From Synaphobranchus kaupii (Eukaryota > Chordata > Actinopteri > Anguilliformes > Synaphobranchidae), in assembly GCA_029718625.1 (NCBI GenBank), contig CM056380.1:46104596-46168595 (forward strand): a stretch of DNA of 64,000 nucleotides, given 5' to 3'. The notes beneath the pieces were generated by a model that worked only from the letters and a program-made list of their open reading frames with translations, did no database searches and had not been told where the DNA came from. Positions 13,301-21,784 of the stretch are shown here, one piece after another; position 1 is the first letter of the stretch, and each line of letters begins with the position of its first letter. The translations under genes and the position numbers were made by a program.

Positions 13301-14076
13301 GGAAACTTATCCCTGTGAATGTGTTTTAAAATATGTAATGTTTGATTTAATTAAATGAAGTGATGGATAGATGTATGTAATGATGCAATGATGATTTTAT
13401 TGGAAATTTTATAAAACCAATAAAAGACAATTTCTCGCCCTATCTACTCACCAAGGCTACTCAATAGTGTGGAAGAGTGCTGATTCGGACACGGCCCAGG
13501 TGATATCTGCACAAGGGTTTCCACGCTTACCCCTGCCACCAACTCTACTACTTTTCCAAGTCTGTTCAAGGTCCCTGCACCCCAAAACTCAAAGATCCGT
13601 AAAATTTTAAGAATTTGTATTACAAATATAGTATGCATGACTATAAATGAAGCCACATGAAAATACTTTCAATATCTCTGAAAAATGCTGTCACAGGATC
13701 GACTTCCAAACCAATCAAAACTCCAGCCTTTTTCATAGAAAGGGGATTATGAGCCAGGATCAGTGTTGAAGGCTCATAATTTTAAAAGGTGGACATTAAG
13801 CTTTTTAAAAACTTCTAAATATCCAAAGGATAAAAAAACAGGCACTGTCAAGTACCCTTCGTCGCTGTGAACATTTTTAAGGTTTTTTTTTTTTTTTCAA
13901 AATCCGAGGCCTTTCATGGATGTTTAAGGAGTGTGGAAGCCCTGTCCGTCTGACTGGAACTGATGCTATCAGAAGGTCTAACTGCAGTCATGGCATTCTG
14001 GGATACTAGTCTCAATGCAAAACAGTGCTGTATTACGTGCCCCAGTTCTGTAATAGCAAAGACGCGTGTGCGTGTG

Positions 14077-14156
<80 letters not shown>

Positions 14157-15946
14157 TGTCTGTGAGAGAGAGTGTATATTCAGCACTATGGTGCCTGGAT
14201 CTGCACATGAGCACACTACCTCAATGGGGTCCCAGTTCATCTGCAGGTCGTAGCGCAGGTCCCTTCCTGTCTTCTGCTGCCTCACCGGCTTCCCCTGGGG
14301 AGCCTCGCTGGTCTTCAGCTTCTTGGGGGCTGGCTCACCAAAGGTGAAGTCGTCCTCTGGCTCCTCCTTCTTGTACAGTAGAGGTTGCTGATTGGAGGAG
14401 AGCTCCTGGGATGGCCCACTTTCTGTCCCACCAGCATCCCTGTAGTTCCCCCCAGCTGGCACTATGAATGATAGCCTCTGAAACACAAGGAAGGGGGGGA
14501 AAAGAAAAAAAAATGCTGAAACATATTCAGATGGAGCTGCTCTTCTACAAGAAAAATAAAACATTCTTAAAGGCTTTCTTTCAACAATTTCAAGGCATCT
14601 TGCATGGAGGCAGAACTTATCGCATTTGAAACCATTTGTTTACACATCCGTTATTAAGACTGGAGTCCGGGGGACAAAGACAATGGAGAAGGCTGACTGT
14701 CAGATAAGTACCTGATTGAGCAGTGCAGTGCAGTCGCAGTTACACGGCAAGAAAGCAACGTAACTAATAAAGTGCATTGAAGTTTGTAGCGGTAGAGGTT
14801 TTTTTAAAGATACTTTTGTTTGGGCGCCTGGCAGGTAATATACCCTGCCTATTTAGGAAAAATTCAAGAAAAAATTACGAAAACTACGACCGCGACCAAG
14901 CTACACTCATCAGCCAAAGGGATGGCCTGTAGCGTAACCTGTTTACCAGATAGCCATGGGAGAACAAGATAACAGTATCTGCACCGTCTCATATTCAAAA
15001 CCGCAGACAAATCAAGCAATAATATGCAGTAGCACATGAATAACAACATCCCCGAACAGACACTTGAGTGTGGTGAAACATGTATTGCTCAATACAGCAA
15101 AAACAAAACCAAAGAATATTCACTTTTAAGCATTCCACTCGGGTTCAGACACCAATAACATTATCGTCTGGCCCTATAAATGTCCCAAAGTCCTTTGGCC
15201 AGAGATTAACTAAAGAGTCCCAATACAGTTTATCAATCAGATAAGACAATACGAGAGTATCAAAATGAAGATAAAGTCCCTATGATCATATTTCACAGAA
15301 AAGATACAAAAACCTGCTTGTAAGCCTCACCTCCTCCTTGACTTTTACTGCCACGTCTTCTGCCGCTCCATCGCCCGCGACGCCTCCTGCCTCCTCCTCT
15401 CCTCCGGCCTCCTCGGCTGGGGCGGCCGGCTCCTTCTTCTTCCCCCTGGGCGCTCGGGGCTTCTTTTCAGCCCGCTTTCGAGGGGCTTTCGGTTTTGGCT
15501 CCTTCGGTTTGGCCGGCTTCTTCACCGCCGGCTTCTTTTCGGCGAGCTTCTTGGGGGCGGCGGCAGTCTTCCTCTGCCTTTTCGGGGCCACGACCTCAGG
15601 CTGCCATTCATCCTCATCTTCCTCGTCGTCTTCCTCACCCTCTAGCCGTGACCTACCGGCAGAGCAGAGATTTCCAGAAAGAATGATATTTGCCTTCCCA
15701 AATCTCAGAGGCAAGCTTGTAAACGTCACTGGAAAAAAAGGAATTCAGCCAGTGTTTCAAAATGGTATTGAGAAAATGATGTCAGGGACCTTATAACCGT
15801 TTGCCTAGAACAAAAATAGAATTAAAAAAAAAACATATGTATAACTACCAGTACAGTTATGTGTAGGCTACTCACAGGTCTTCAAGGTCATCATCATCTG
15901 TTGACTTCTCTTTGTAACACATTGTTGGTCGAGCTCTGCGTATCAT
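7217..15946 (-). CDS. srbd1: srbd1, S1 RNA-binding domain-containing protein 1 (5' part, eight coding exons, 445 codons)
   Basis: The spliced product of exons 15876-15946, 15331-15652, 14220-14477, 11485-11651, 11116-11233, 8421-8559, 7779-7875 and 7217-7379 is one open frame of 1335 nt. All junctions have GT/AG borders and matching phases. Recognition rests on the Tex-family N-terminal region: residues about 218-445 contain [27 protein letters not shown] and [11 protein letters not shown], which align with vertebrate SRBD1 and bacterial Tex. Residues 1-217 are acidic, then Lys/Pro/Ala-rich, and hold the SRBD1-like [15 protein letters not shown] block. SRBD1 is a presumed RNA/DNA-binding protein; its exact role in vertebrates is poorly defined. 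The human protein is about 995 residues, so the YqgF-like, helix-hairpin-helix and S1 domains are missing here and should lie left of the window. No stop or frameshift is seen within the exons. Confidence 0.93.
7484..7734. mobile_element. hAT-like MITE in srbd1 intron
   Basis: 251 bp bounded by inverted repeats beginning CAGGGATGGGCA, each extending about 50 bp with few mismatches. The CAGGG end and the flanking 8-mers CTCTACAA and ATCTAACA (imperfect match, consistent with an old hAT-type 8-bp target duplication) suggest a non-autonomous hAT element. No coding sequence inside. Confidence 0.7.
7779..7875 (-). CDS. srbd1: srbd1 coding exon 7 (residues 359-391)
   Basis: The exon starts after CTGCAG and encodes [32 protein letters not shown] and part of a Leu codon. 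It ends before GTGAGT. The segment ILADxxAKDKxTLxFIR is strongly conserved in SRBD1. Confidence 0.94.
8421..8559 (-). CDS. srbd1: srbd1 coding exon 6 (residues 313-359)
   Basis: The exon starts after TTCTCAG with [20 protein letters not shown], the conserved Tex/SRBD1 segment, followed by [12 protein letters not shown] and [11 protein letters not shown]. It ends with one base of a split Gly codon before GTACCT. Confidence 0.95.
9076..10012. mobile_element. 0.94-kb inverted-repeat DNA element in srbd1 intron
   Basis: The terminal inverted repeats start CAGTTTTTCTCAATCGC and match over about 50 bp (to CTCTAACCTCATTC) with one or two differences. TA flanks both ends, which would fit a TA target site. 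The interior is AT-rich without a transposase frame, so the element is non-autonomous. Superfamily not assigned. Confidence 0.7.
10602..11089. mobile_element. Foldback element with arms of about 210 bp
   Basis: Left arm about 10613-10835 and right arm about 10859-11065 are nearly perfect reverse complements with a few indels, separated by a 23-bp loop. The outer ends carry AAAGCACAACT on both sides, the right one after a 15-bp insertion. No coding capacity. It lies within an srbd1 intron, immediately downstream (in transcription) of the exon ending at 11116. Confidence 0.8.
11116..11233 (-). CDS. srbd1: srbd1 coding exon 5 (residues 273-312)
   Basis: The exon starts after CTGCAG and reads [20 protein letters not shown], then [10 protein letters not shown] and HDELEHV. 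This matches the helical region after the NTIPFI motif in SRBD1, where mammals have a similar EELEHV. The donor GTGAGA lies at 11115. The outer arm of a long foldback element (10602-11089) starts only 26 bp beyond the exon end. Confidence 0.93.
11485..11651 (-). CDS. srbd1: srbd1 coding exon 4 (residues 218-273, start of Tex-like N-terminal domain)
   Basis: The exon begins after CTACAG with [20 protein letters not shown] and continues through [19 protein letters not shown] and [17 protein letters not shown]. This is the most diagnostic Tex-family segment: the NTIPFIxRYRKE motif is shared with bacterial Tex. It ends with two bases of a split codon before GTGAGA. Confidence 0.95.
12359..13437 (+). 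mobile_element. 5'-truncated LINE, Tx1/L1-type 3' end
   Basis: The fragment carries the C-terminal part of a reverse-transcriptase polyprotein, then a short 3' UTR ending in AATAAAAG. It interrupts a MITE, and the flanks share an imperfect TTTCTC-CCCT string (12372 and 13431 regions) that may be target duplication or chance. Only the 3' kilobase is present, as is usual for dead LINE copies. The plus-strand orientation is antisense to srbd1. Confidence 0.7.
12420..13154 (+). pseudogene. LINE ORF2 C-terminal fragment with zf-RVT-like zinc knuckle
   Basis: An open stretch of about 245 codons, extendable upstream in frame to about 12359. It includes [18 protein letters not shown], then [18 protein letters not shown], a Cys/His cluster like the zinc-binding domain that closes Tx1/L1-clade ORF2 proteins (known pattern: aWxxaHxxLPTRxF, then C-C-H-C). 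The endonuclease and reverse-transcriptase domains are absent. The last 40 codons run through a poly-C/CCACC tract and are probably frame-shifted. Non-functional on its own. Confidence 0.75.
14064..14159. repeat. (GTGC)n microsatellite
   Basis: About 96 bp of GTGC units on the plus strand, (GCAC)n on the srbd1 coding strand, followed by a short GA run. It begins about 60 bp after the donor of the srbd1 exon ending at 14220. Confidence 0.95.
14220..14477 (-). CDS. srbd1: srbd1 coding exon 3 (residues 132-217)
   Basis: An 86-codon phase-0 exon between TTTCAG and GTAGTG. It encodes [14 protein letters not shown], a [20 protein letters not shown] block characteristic of SRBD1, and the end QMNWDPIE, which leads into the Tex-like region. 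A 96-bp (GTGC)n tract lies about 60 bp after the donor in the following intron. Confidence 0.92.
15331..15652 (-). CDS. srbd1: srbd1 coding exon 2 (residues 24-131, basic Lys/Pro/Ala-rich)
   Basis: The exon begins after GGTAG, completing the split Leu, and ends at GAG before GTGAGG. It encodes an acidic run ([17 protein letters not shown]) and then about 60 residues rich in Lys, Pro, Ala and Arg, with [19 protein letters not shown] and [17 protein letters not shown], resembling a histone H1 tail. It closes with a Glu/Gly/Ala stretch. The exon is much more GC- and CpG-rich than its introns. The region is probably disordered, with likely nuclear localisation signals. The EDEWQPE segment is comparable to the acidic Trp-containing block early in mammalian SRBD1. 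Confidence 0.88.
15876..15946 (-). CDS. srbd1: srbd1 first coding exon (residues 1-24)
   Basis: The ATG at 15946-15944 follows an acceptor (TTTTCAG) directly, so the 5' UTR must come from an upstream exon. The exon encodes [15 protein letters not shown], then a run of four Asp and the acidic end LED. It ends with a GTGAGT donor at 15875 and two bases of a split Leu codon. In the predicted upstream exon an in-frame TAA lies six codons before this ATG, supporting it as the start. Confidence 0.85.
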
Positions 15947-17017
15947 CTGAAAATACAAAGAACAATCCTTTTTCAGTCAGATCCACTGGCCAATAATATG
16001 AGCAGATTTCCCCACTGAGGAAGCTCCTCTGTGCCCTAGCAGTCTAAACCAACAACGTGACACTGAACATTAATTTGCTTAGCAGACACTGCTACCCAAA
16101 ATTATTCACATTTTATAGATTTATAGTTTATATAACTGGTCCCTTCCTTGAAAGTTTTCTGGACTACACACCTGCTCATTACAACATACTATATCTATGA
16201 GCGTCACATTCAATAACAGAAACAGAGGAACATGCTTTAATCCACTGTGCTAGACACAATCAGCCTGTTTTTGGCATTGCCCTCCCGGCTCTGACATGAA
16301 CATGAAATCGGGTCTGCTATATGGCAGGGGGTCTTGGGAGTGGCTGGGAGGCGTGAGAAAGAGAATACAGGGGGAAAAAAGGAAAAATATTGACTGTATT
16401 TTTCAGCTGACATTCACACCAGCCAAATTAAACTAGTACTAGTTTCTTCCTGTGTTCATGCACCTGCAGTTGTTTTGTCATATATTAAAAGCATTTTAAT
16501 TCCACATAAGCATATGTCATGCTACATTTGTTAAGGGATGGAAAGTGTATTCACTGCATTTTGTAAGTCCTGACCTCAGAATGTTTCAGGACACTGATGT
16601 TTGGAGTAACTGAGGCCAATACGTCAGGGCAAAAGCTAACGTTAAGTGCTCGAGACAAAGTGTAGAACGTGTAAAGACATATAACTAGCTAGTTACATGC
16701 AACATTGCTTCGAGTACCAGTTCATGTTGTGTTTGGCTAGGTTGTATGCTTTCCTACTGAAAGTGCTGAAAGGTCAGCTCAAACTTGCGCACCGCTTGGC
16801 TATTGCTTCGGGTTTGAGTACCGTGAGGTATAAAAACATCAATGCTAAATATTGAATAATGCGTCTCATTCAAATTTAGCGCGTCCTCTCTGGTCAATGA
16901 CGAAAAACGGATACTGTGTGCAACAAAAGCGCCGTTTCCAGTCTATTTAAACCGAATACAATTTGTTTACATTTTTACAAACATGCAAGTGTTGTAGTAA
17001 TACCGATTGATACTCAC
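15947..17017 (-). other. srbd1 intron 1
   Basis: Unique AT-rich sequence between the predicted non-coding exon and the ATG exon. No repeat, RNA gene or frame of note was seen. Confidence 0.5.
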
Positions 17018-17150
17018 GTTATTTAACGTTACTTAACGGACAGTGAACAAAAGTGCATTAGCTACCGAACATTAGCCAGTTGTCGTATCATGCAATTGGT
17101 GCGCATGCACAATAGCGAGCTATCTGTTTCATTTCCGTAAACGGAAATGG
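17018..17150 (-). promoter_or_regulatory. srbd1: srbd1 promoter and probable non-coding first exon
   Basis: On the minus strand a good splice donor (AAC/GTGAGT) lies at 17018/17017 and would join in frame to the ATG exon, with an in-frame TAA at 17035-17033. Just upstream are a CCAAT box (17099-17095), an NRF1-like TGCGCATGCAC (17100-17110) and an imperfect palindrome with CATTTCCG/CGGAAATG arms (17130-17149) containing ETS-like GGAA cores. No TATA box is evident. The transcription start is inferred to be about 17060-17090. The exon would carry a short upstream ATG reading frame that ends before the main start. Confidence 0.5.
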
Positions 17151-17159
17151 GCTTTTCGA

Positions 17160-18399
17160 ATAGGTTATTATATTCTGCCTTTAACGTTCTTTTCCCTGTT
17201 TTATCCCATCAGACATAAAACTGTGTTGATTTAAATTTTCAGTAAACAACAATAAATTTGGAGCACAAACATAGTCTCCTTTCTATTAATAAATAATTTG
17301 TTCATAAAAAAATGGTACGTTCCAGACTGAAACGCCTATTTAAAGGGCCAGGCAGCTCCTATATACAAAGTAGGACATATCAGGGGTGAATGGTGTTCGT
17401 TTTGTTGTCCCAAATCTCAGCCAAATGTGGGGAGTTGTGTAATAAGTTATTTGTTGTTACCTTAATAAAAACACACAATTGGAGTTACAATAGCAAGACA
17501 GACTCATTCCTGCGCTGAAATAATAAAAATGTTTCCTTAGTGATGAGTTTGTTTTAAGAATCCAGATGGTAGGGCTTTTGTTGTTATAGTTGTTGTATAT
17601 TTGTTTCTTATTTCATTTTAATGTATTTATTTGTTGAATATATAGTTGAAATAAATAACGGTTGTCATTATTGTTTTTTTTTTTTTTACTTTTGTGGTGG
17701 TGTTGTGAGAATTATACAGTACAAATACAGCCATTATAAAATTATGTTTTGTTTTTTCTTTTAAAAAGACTCTTTGAAACCAAAGGTGCAGGAAGGTCGG
17801 AGTTCTTGCAAAGAAAGACTTCCTCTCAAAGATAGAGAAACCTGCAGCTGCTGCAGAGTCGGGTCCAGACAGATAGTATGTACAGTATTGTATTCTGGTC
17901 TGCTACATGCGGATGGATTTCTGGTAAATTCACCCCCTTTTCATGGTAGGTGTATGTGGGGCTTATGTGTGGCTGATGTAGTTCAGTGACCAGCATCTTA
18001 CAAGCAGCATATATCTGGCTCTCCGGGAGTGTGTTTCTCTCATATTGTAGTCTCAGCATTTCTTTTGAGCCCTTGTAAACCACAGCAGAGTCATATGGGG
18101 CAGATAGAGAAATACAATGGATTAAAAGAGGAGGCCTATGGTGAACAGTAGATCTCCATGACACAACAATGTATTCCCAGAAGTATATAAATAATGGCAG
18201 GGTATCGTTTTCCTTTTATCTAGAGACCAGAAAAATATGAATGCTTGTCTGCAGACTGCTTTAACTATTATTATGACTGGTATAGGCTAAATGTTGTCTG
18301 CCATTTACATTTTTTGTTTTGGATTTAAAAAAATAAAAAAAAGGCTGGAAGACATATGTTGAAAAAAAAAGACATTTGGATGACAGGCCCTCATTAAAT

Positions 18400-18484
<85 letters not shown>

Positions 18485-20280
18485 CCATTCAGGGTAGCCT
18501 ATTCCCTCCATACATGCACTTATACAATGTACATTTTCAAGTCAATAATAACATGTATGCACGTATAAAAAGTGCACAGTCCAGAATTGTTTTTCCAGCA
18601 ACTATCTTGACAATTTTGTTTTGCTTTGAGTATTGTAGGCTACTTGTGCGATAACCGACAAAGACCGTAGCCTGCCGCTTACATGACTTCATTGATTATA
18701 TCCTAATTTTTTTTTGTAATAATATCACAGCTCTGGTGGGGATGTGAAAGTACTAACATTAATTCCCCCCACACGATGGCGCTCTGCTATATAGAAACAT
18801 ATTCTTACTTTTCACGTCAGAAGTGAAAGTGGTGCATCGACGTGCAAACCAACGAACAAGCGCGTGAAAATAGGGTATTTCCCATTTGAACCGCAGAGGT
18901 TGTACTGTGTTTTAACGACTGAATAACTGCTTTGAGCATAGTCCTTGGGCTCTATCTCTTAGACTGAAACAATTGCAGATTGTACAGGCCTACTTTCACG
19001 TTCCGCTAAGTTTACTTTTAGGCCTAATACATTTTCTCACGTATTATAGTCTATTTGCTATAAATCAATATTAGTCCACAATCACCTATGTGGAGTAGGC
19101 TACACGGTAATAATGTCAGTGTAGATTTACCACTGCTGGTGTACTTTCTCATATAGTCCACGGTCTCATATAATCACCCTCTCGAGTGTTCAATGTACAC
19201 CACCATTTTTGCTGTGTATTAGCTCATCCATTAAGAAATATGCTACATGACCAACCACTGGACTACTTCATATTCAAGGCAACCACATTTACCGAAAACT
19301 CTTAAAATTCGTGACTAGCAATTAAGAAAGGTATGCATGTGTTTATGCTTTTTAGTCTTGGGCCTATCGTAGACTACATACAGCACGCTTGCATTGAGTT
19401 TTAATTTTGTTAAATTTAATTCTGGTGTTGAGATCATTTAATTACTAGTAGCCTATTTTCATGATAAAATTATCTTGCATTTTCACATTAAAGGTCTATA
19501 GACTATATAGCTTTGTTTCATGAATTAGGCTATACATGCCTATAAGCTCTGTAGTTACTTTTTCATGTGATGTTTCCGATATTAATTGATGATGCAGTGC
19601 TCTCAGAAATTTTGCGCAATTGTGACTTGTTGGCATATCGTATAGGCTATGCACATCAGGATTACCACACCCGACTGTTGTGGACTAAACACACATTCAG
19701 ACCGCAGTTCACAATTTTTATAGGCCATAGCTACCATGGAAGGTGCGTGCATATTACTTAGAAACAGTATTATTCCCGGCAGTGTATTTTAACTACGTTA
19801 TTGGGCATAGGCAACCGCACATTGTTTTATCTGATATCTATTGTGATTGTACAGCACATGTCTTTGTTTCTGCCCGCCGGTTATACTGTGGACCTGAGTG
19901 GGTCATGTTTGGGAACGTAGAGAATCAATAATCAATATCTTGAAAAATTAAGAGGCAATCCAAAGAAAAAATGTTGAACAGCAGCTGCAACAACAGTGTG
20001 GTCTTCCGTCACTACTGCCATTAAATGTATAGTTGGCCATTGTCTTCTCTGCTCATATAGAGCAGAATATAGCAGAAATAGTAGGCTAACATATCTTATG
20101 AAACGTAGACGAACGAATACATTTTAATACCCCACAAATTATTACGGGATGCACTGCATCGTGTTTCTTGATGCGCATCTGGAAAGTAACGGTACCATGA
20201 GACACTGGAGATACACCAGTAGGCTATTTACTTTAAGTACCACGCATAGCAGCGAGTGTCACCACTCCCCCTGTCTGTGA
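17160..20280. other. Intergenic region between divergent srbd1 and prkce
   Basis: About 3.1 kb of mostly AT-rich unique DNA with a poly-T run (17672-17687) and a (CT)n/(CA)n microsatellite (18402-18484). A 113-codon minus-strand frame (17826-18164) has no recognised homologue. Nothing else supported. Confidence 0.5.
18402..18484. repeat. (CT)n followed by (CA)n compound microsatellite
   Basis: About 49 bp of CT repeats and then about 30 bp of CA repeats. Confidence 0.95.
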
Positions 20281-21266
20281 GAGATGAAAGCGGATAACGT
20301 GTGTACTTCGCCACACCACATCCCGGATCTATCACGAAGCCCTTGGGGATGCGTCTCTGTCCTCACCGCCCCACTCGCTAGCATTTACCCTGCTCGCTTC
20401 CACCGCGCTCCCCCATCTGGTATAGAAGAGACGCGGCGCGGCTCAGAGAAACTGACGTATTTTGCGCATTTCCTGCGCTAGCGTTACACGGAGAGGGAGA
20501 AAAAAGAGGTAGGCTGCAGGAAACCGAGGGGAGCAACAGCGAGAAAGCAGCTTGGGACCTGCAGGAGCGTACCGGGCGAGAAAACCACAACCCCAGAGCA
20601 AATAGTGTCCTTATTTTCAAGCGATTCTCAATCTGTGTTGAATAGGAGTGTCCCAAATGAACGGCGGACAGGCTGGAAACGCTCCCTCTTCTCGCGACCC
20701 GAGGAAGAAGAATAGTTTAGAAGCCGAGCGCTGTTGAGGAGTAACAGCCTGGTTTATTTTCCTTTAGCGGGCGGTGGACGAAAAGGCTGGGTGGTGTTTT
20801 TTTTGCTGCATGGTAATATTTTCTGTTGCTTGTTTACCTTCCACACTCATACAAATAATTATTTTCAAGGGAAAGGAATTGTGAGATCAACAACCAAATG
20901 TGTGTTTTCCTCGCGAAACCAAGACGGACAGAAAACAAAAACAAGACCATTTACGCTCCCAGGACCGTTTTGGAAAGGCTGTTTTGCATCCGATTTGTGT
21001 GTGTGTGATAGTCAGACGGGACTGCTATTTTTTCCGTTATATGCAAGGGAGAAATCACACATATTCACTGGGTGTCGCAAGAGCTAAGGGGAAAAAGCCC
21101 CTGCATTCTTTTTTGTTCTTAAGTGGAGAATATACTAAACACTAAAATATACGAAATAATTTATTAGCCTACTCATTGAACTGGCTGAGACTGAGCATCA
21201 TCTTATTAACAGCAACAGCAACAACAATTAATTATAAATAAATAGGTGGACTATTACATCACCATC
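20280..21266 (+). promoter_or_regulatory. prkce: prkce CpG-rich promoter and long 5' UTR
   Basis: From about 20280 to 20720 the sequence is much richer in CG dinucleotides than its AT-rich surroundings and includes TGACGTA (CRE-like, near 20452) and TTTGCGCA. Between about 20500 and 21266 the sequence runs without a convincing acceptor into the prkce ATG, so it is read as promoter followed by 5' UTR. Several upstream ATGs with short frames are present, the last part is A-rich with CAACAG repeats, and a TAG ends the frame just before the true start. The exact transcription start cannot be seen. Confidence 0.5.
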
Positions 21267-21614
21267 ATGGTGGTTTTCAATGGGTTATTGAAAATAAAGA
21301 TTTGCGAAGCGCTGGACCTGAAGCCCACTGCTTGGTCTTTGAGACACGCGGGTGGACCCAAGACCCAAACCTTCCTGCTGGATACCTACATAGCCCTGAA
21401 CGTGGATGACTCCCGCGTGGGCCAAACCTCCACCAAGCAGAAAACCAACAGCCCTGCATGGAACGACGAGTTTGTCACAGAGGTCCACGACGGAAGGAAA
21501 ATCGAACTGTCCGTCTTTCACGATGCCCCAATTGGATACGATGATTTCGTGGCCAATTGTATCATTCAGTTTGAAGATCTGTTGCAGAATGGGAGCAGAC
21601 ACTTCGAGGACTGG
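21267..21614 (+). CDS. prkce: prkce exon 1, protein kinase C epsilon (N-terminal C2 domain, partial)
   Basis: The first 116 codons of the calcium-independent (novel) PKC epsilon, a Ser/Thr kinase activated by diacylglycerol. The ATG at 21267 has a good Kozak context (A at -3, G at +4), and an in-frame TAG at 21243-21245 excludes a longer frame. Residues 1-12 ([12 protein letters not shown]), [15 protein letters not shown] and the end NGSRHFEDW match PKC epsilon rather than eta, which has an N-terminal extension. The pseudo-RACK motif HDAPIGYD is at residues 85-92; the RACK2-binding site at 14-21 reads EALDLKPT (mammals EAVSLKPT). The exon ends in phase 0 at a GTAGGC donor. C1, kinase and C-terminal domains are beyond the window. 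Teleosts may carry two copies (prkcea/prkceb), and which one this is cannot be told. Confidence 0.96.
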
Positions 21615-21743
21615 GTAGGCCTATGTCCCCACTCTCCCCCGTTTTCTCAAAACACTTGTCATTGAAAAGTGTTGTAGCCTATAGATAGGCGTGTGGAATC
21701 CTAATGTGCCCCATGATTTGTGTTCTTGAACCACAATTACCGG

Positions 21744-21784
21744 ATAATAATAATAATAATAATAATAGCAATAATAACAATAAT
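21744..21784. repeat. (AAT)n microsatellite
   Basis: About 40 bp of AAT repeats, slightly interrupted, in prkce intron 1. Confidence 0.9.

Larger units (their letters stand above)
11740..13496. mobile_element. MITE-like element split by a LINE insertion
   Basis: Left end GGCTGTGTCCGAATCAG at 11740 and right end CTGATTCGGACACGGCC ending at 13496 are inverted repeats. The same left end, continuing for about 40 bp, opens the 271-bp element at 61475-61745. Without the internal LINE (about 12359-13437) the element would be roughly 680 bp. It lies in the srbd1 intron between the exons at 11651 and 14220. Confidence 0.7.

Noticed and set aside
15338..15796. 152-codon plus-strand frame opposite srbd1 exon
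   Set aside because: It is the antisense shadow of the Lys/Pro-rich srbd1 exon, which has matching splice sites and homology on the minus strand.
17826..18164. 113-codon minus-strand frame between the two genes, with coding-like stretch YERNTLPESQIYAACKM
   Set aside because: No family recognised, no splice context and no matching neighbour; a frame of this length can occur by chance. A protein search would settle it.
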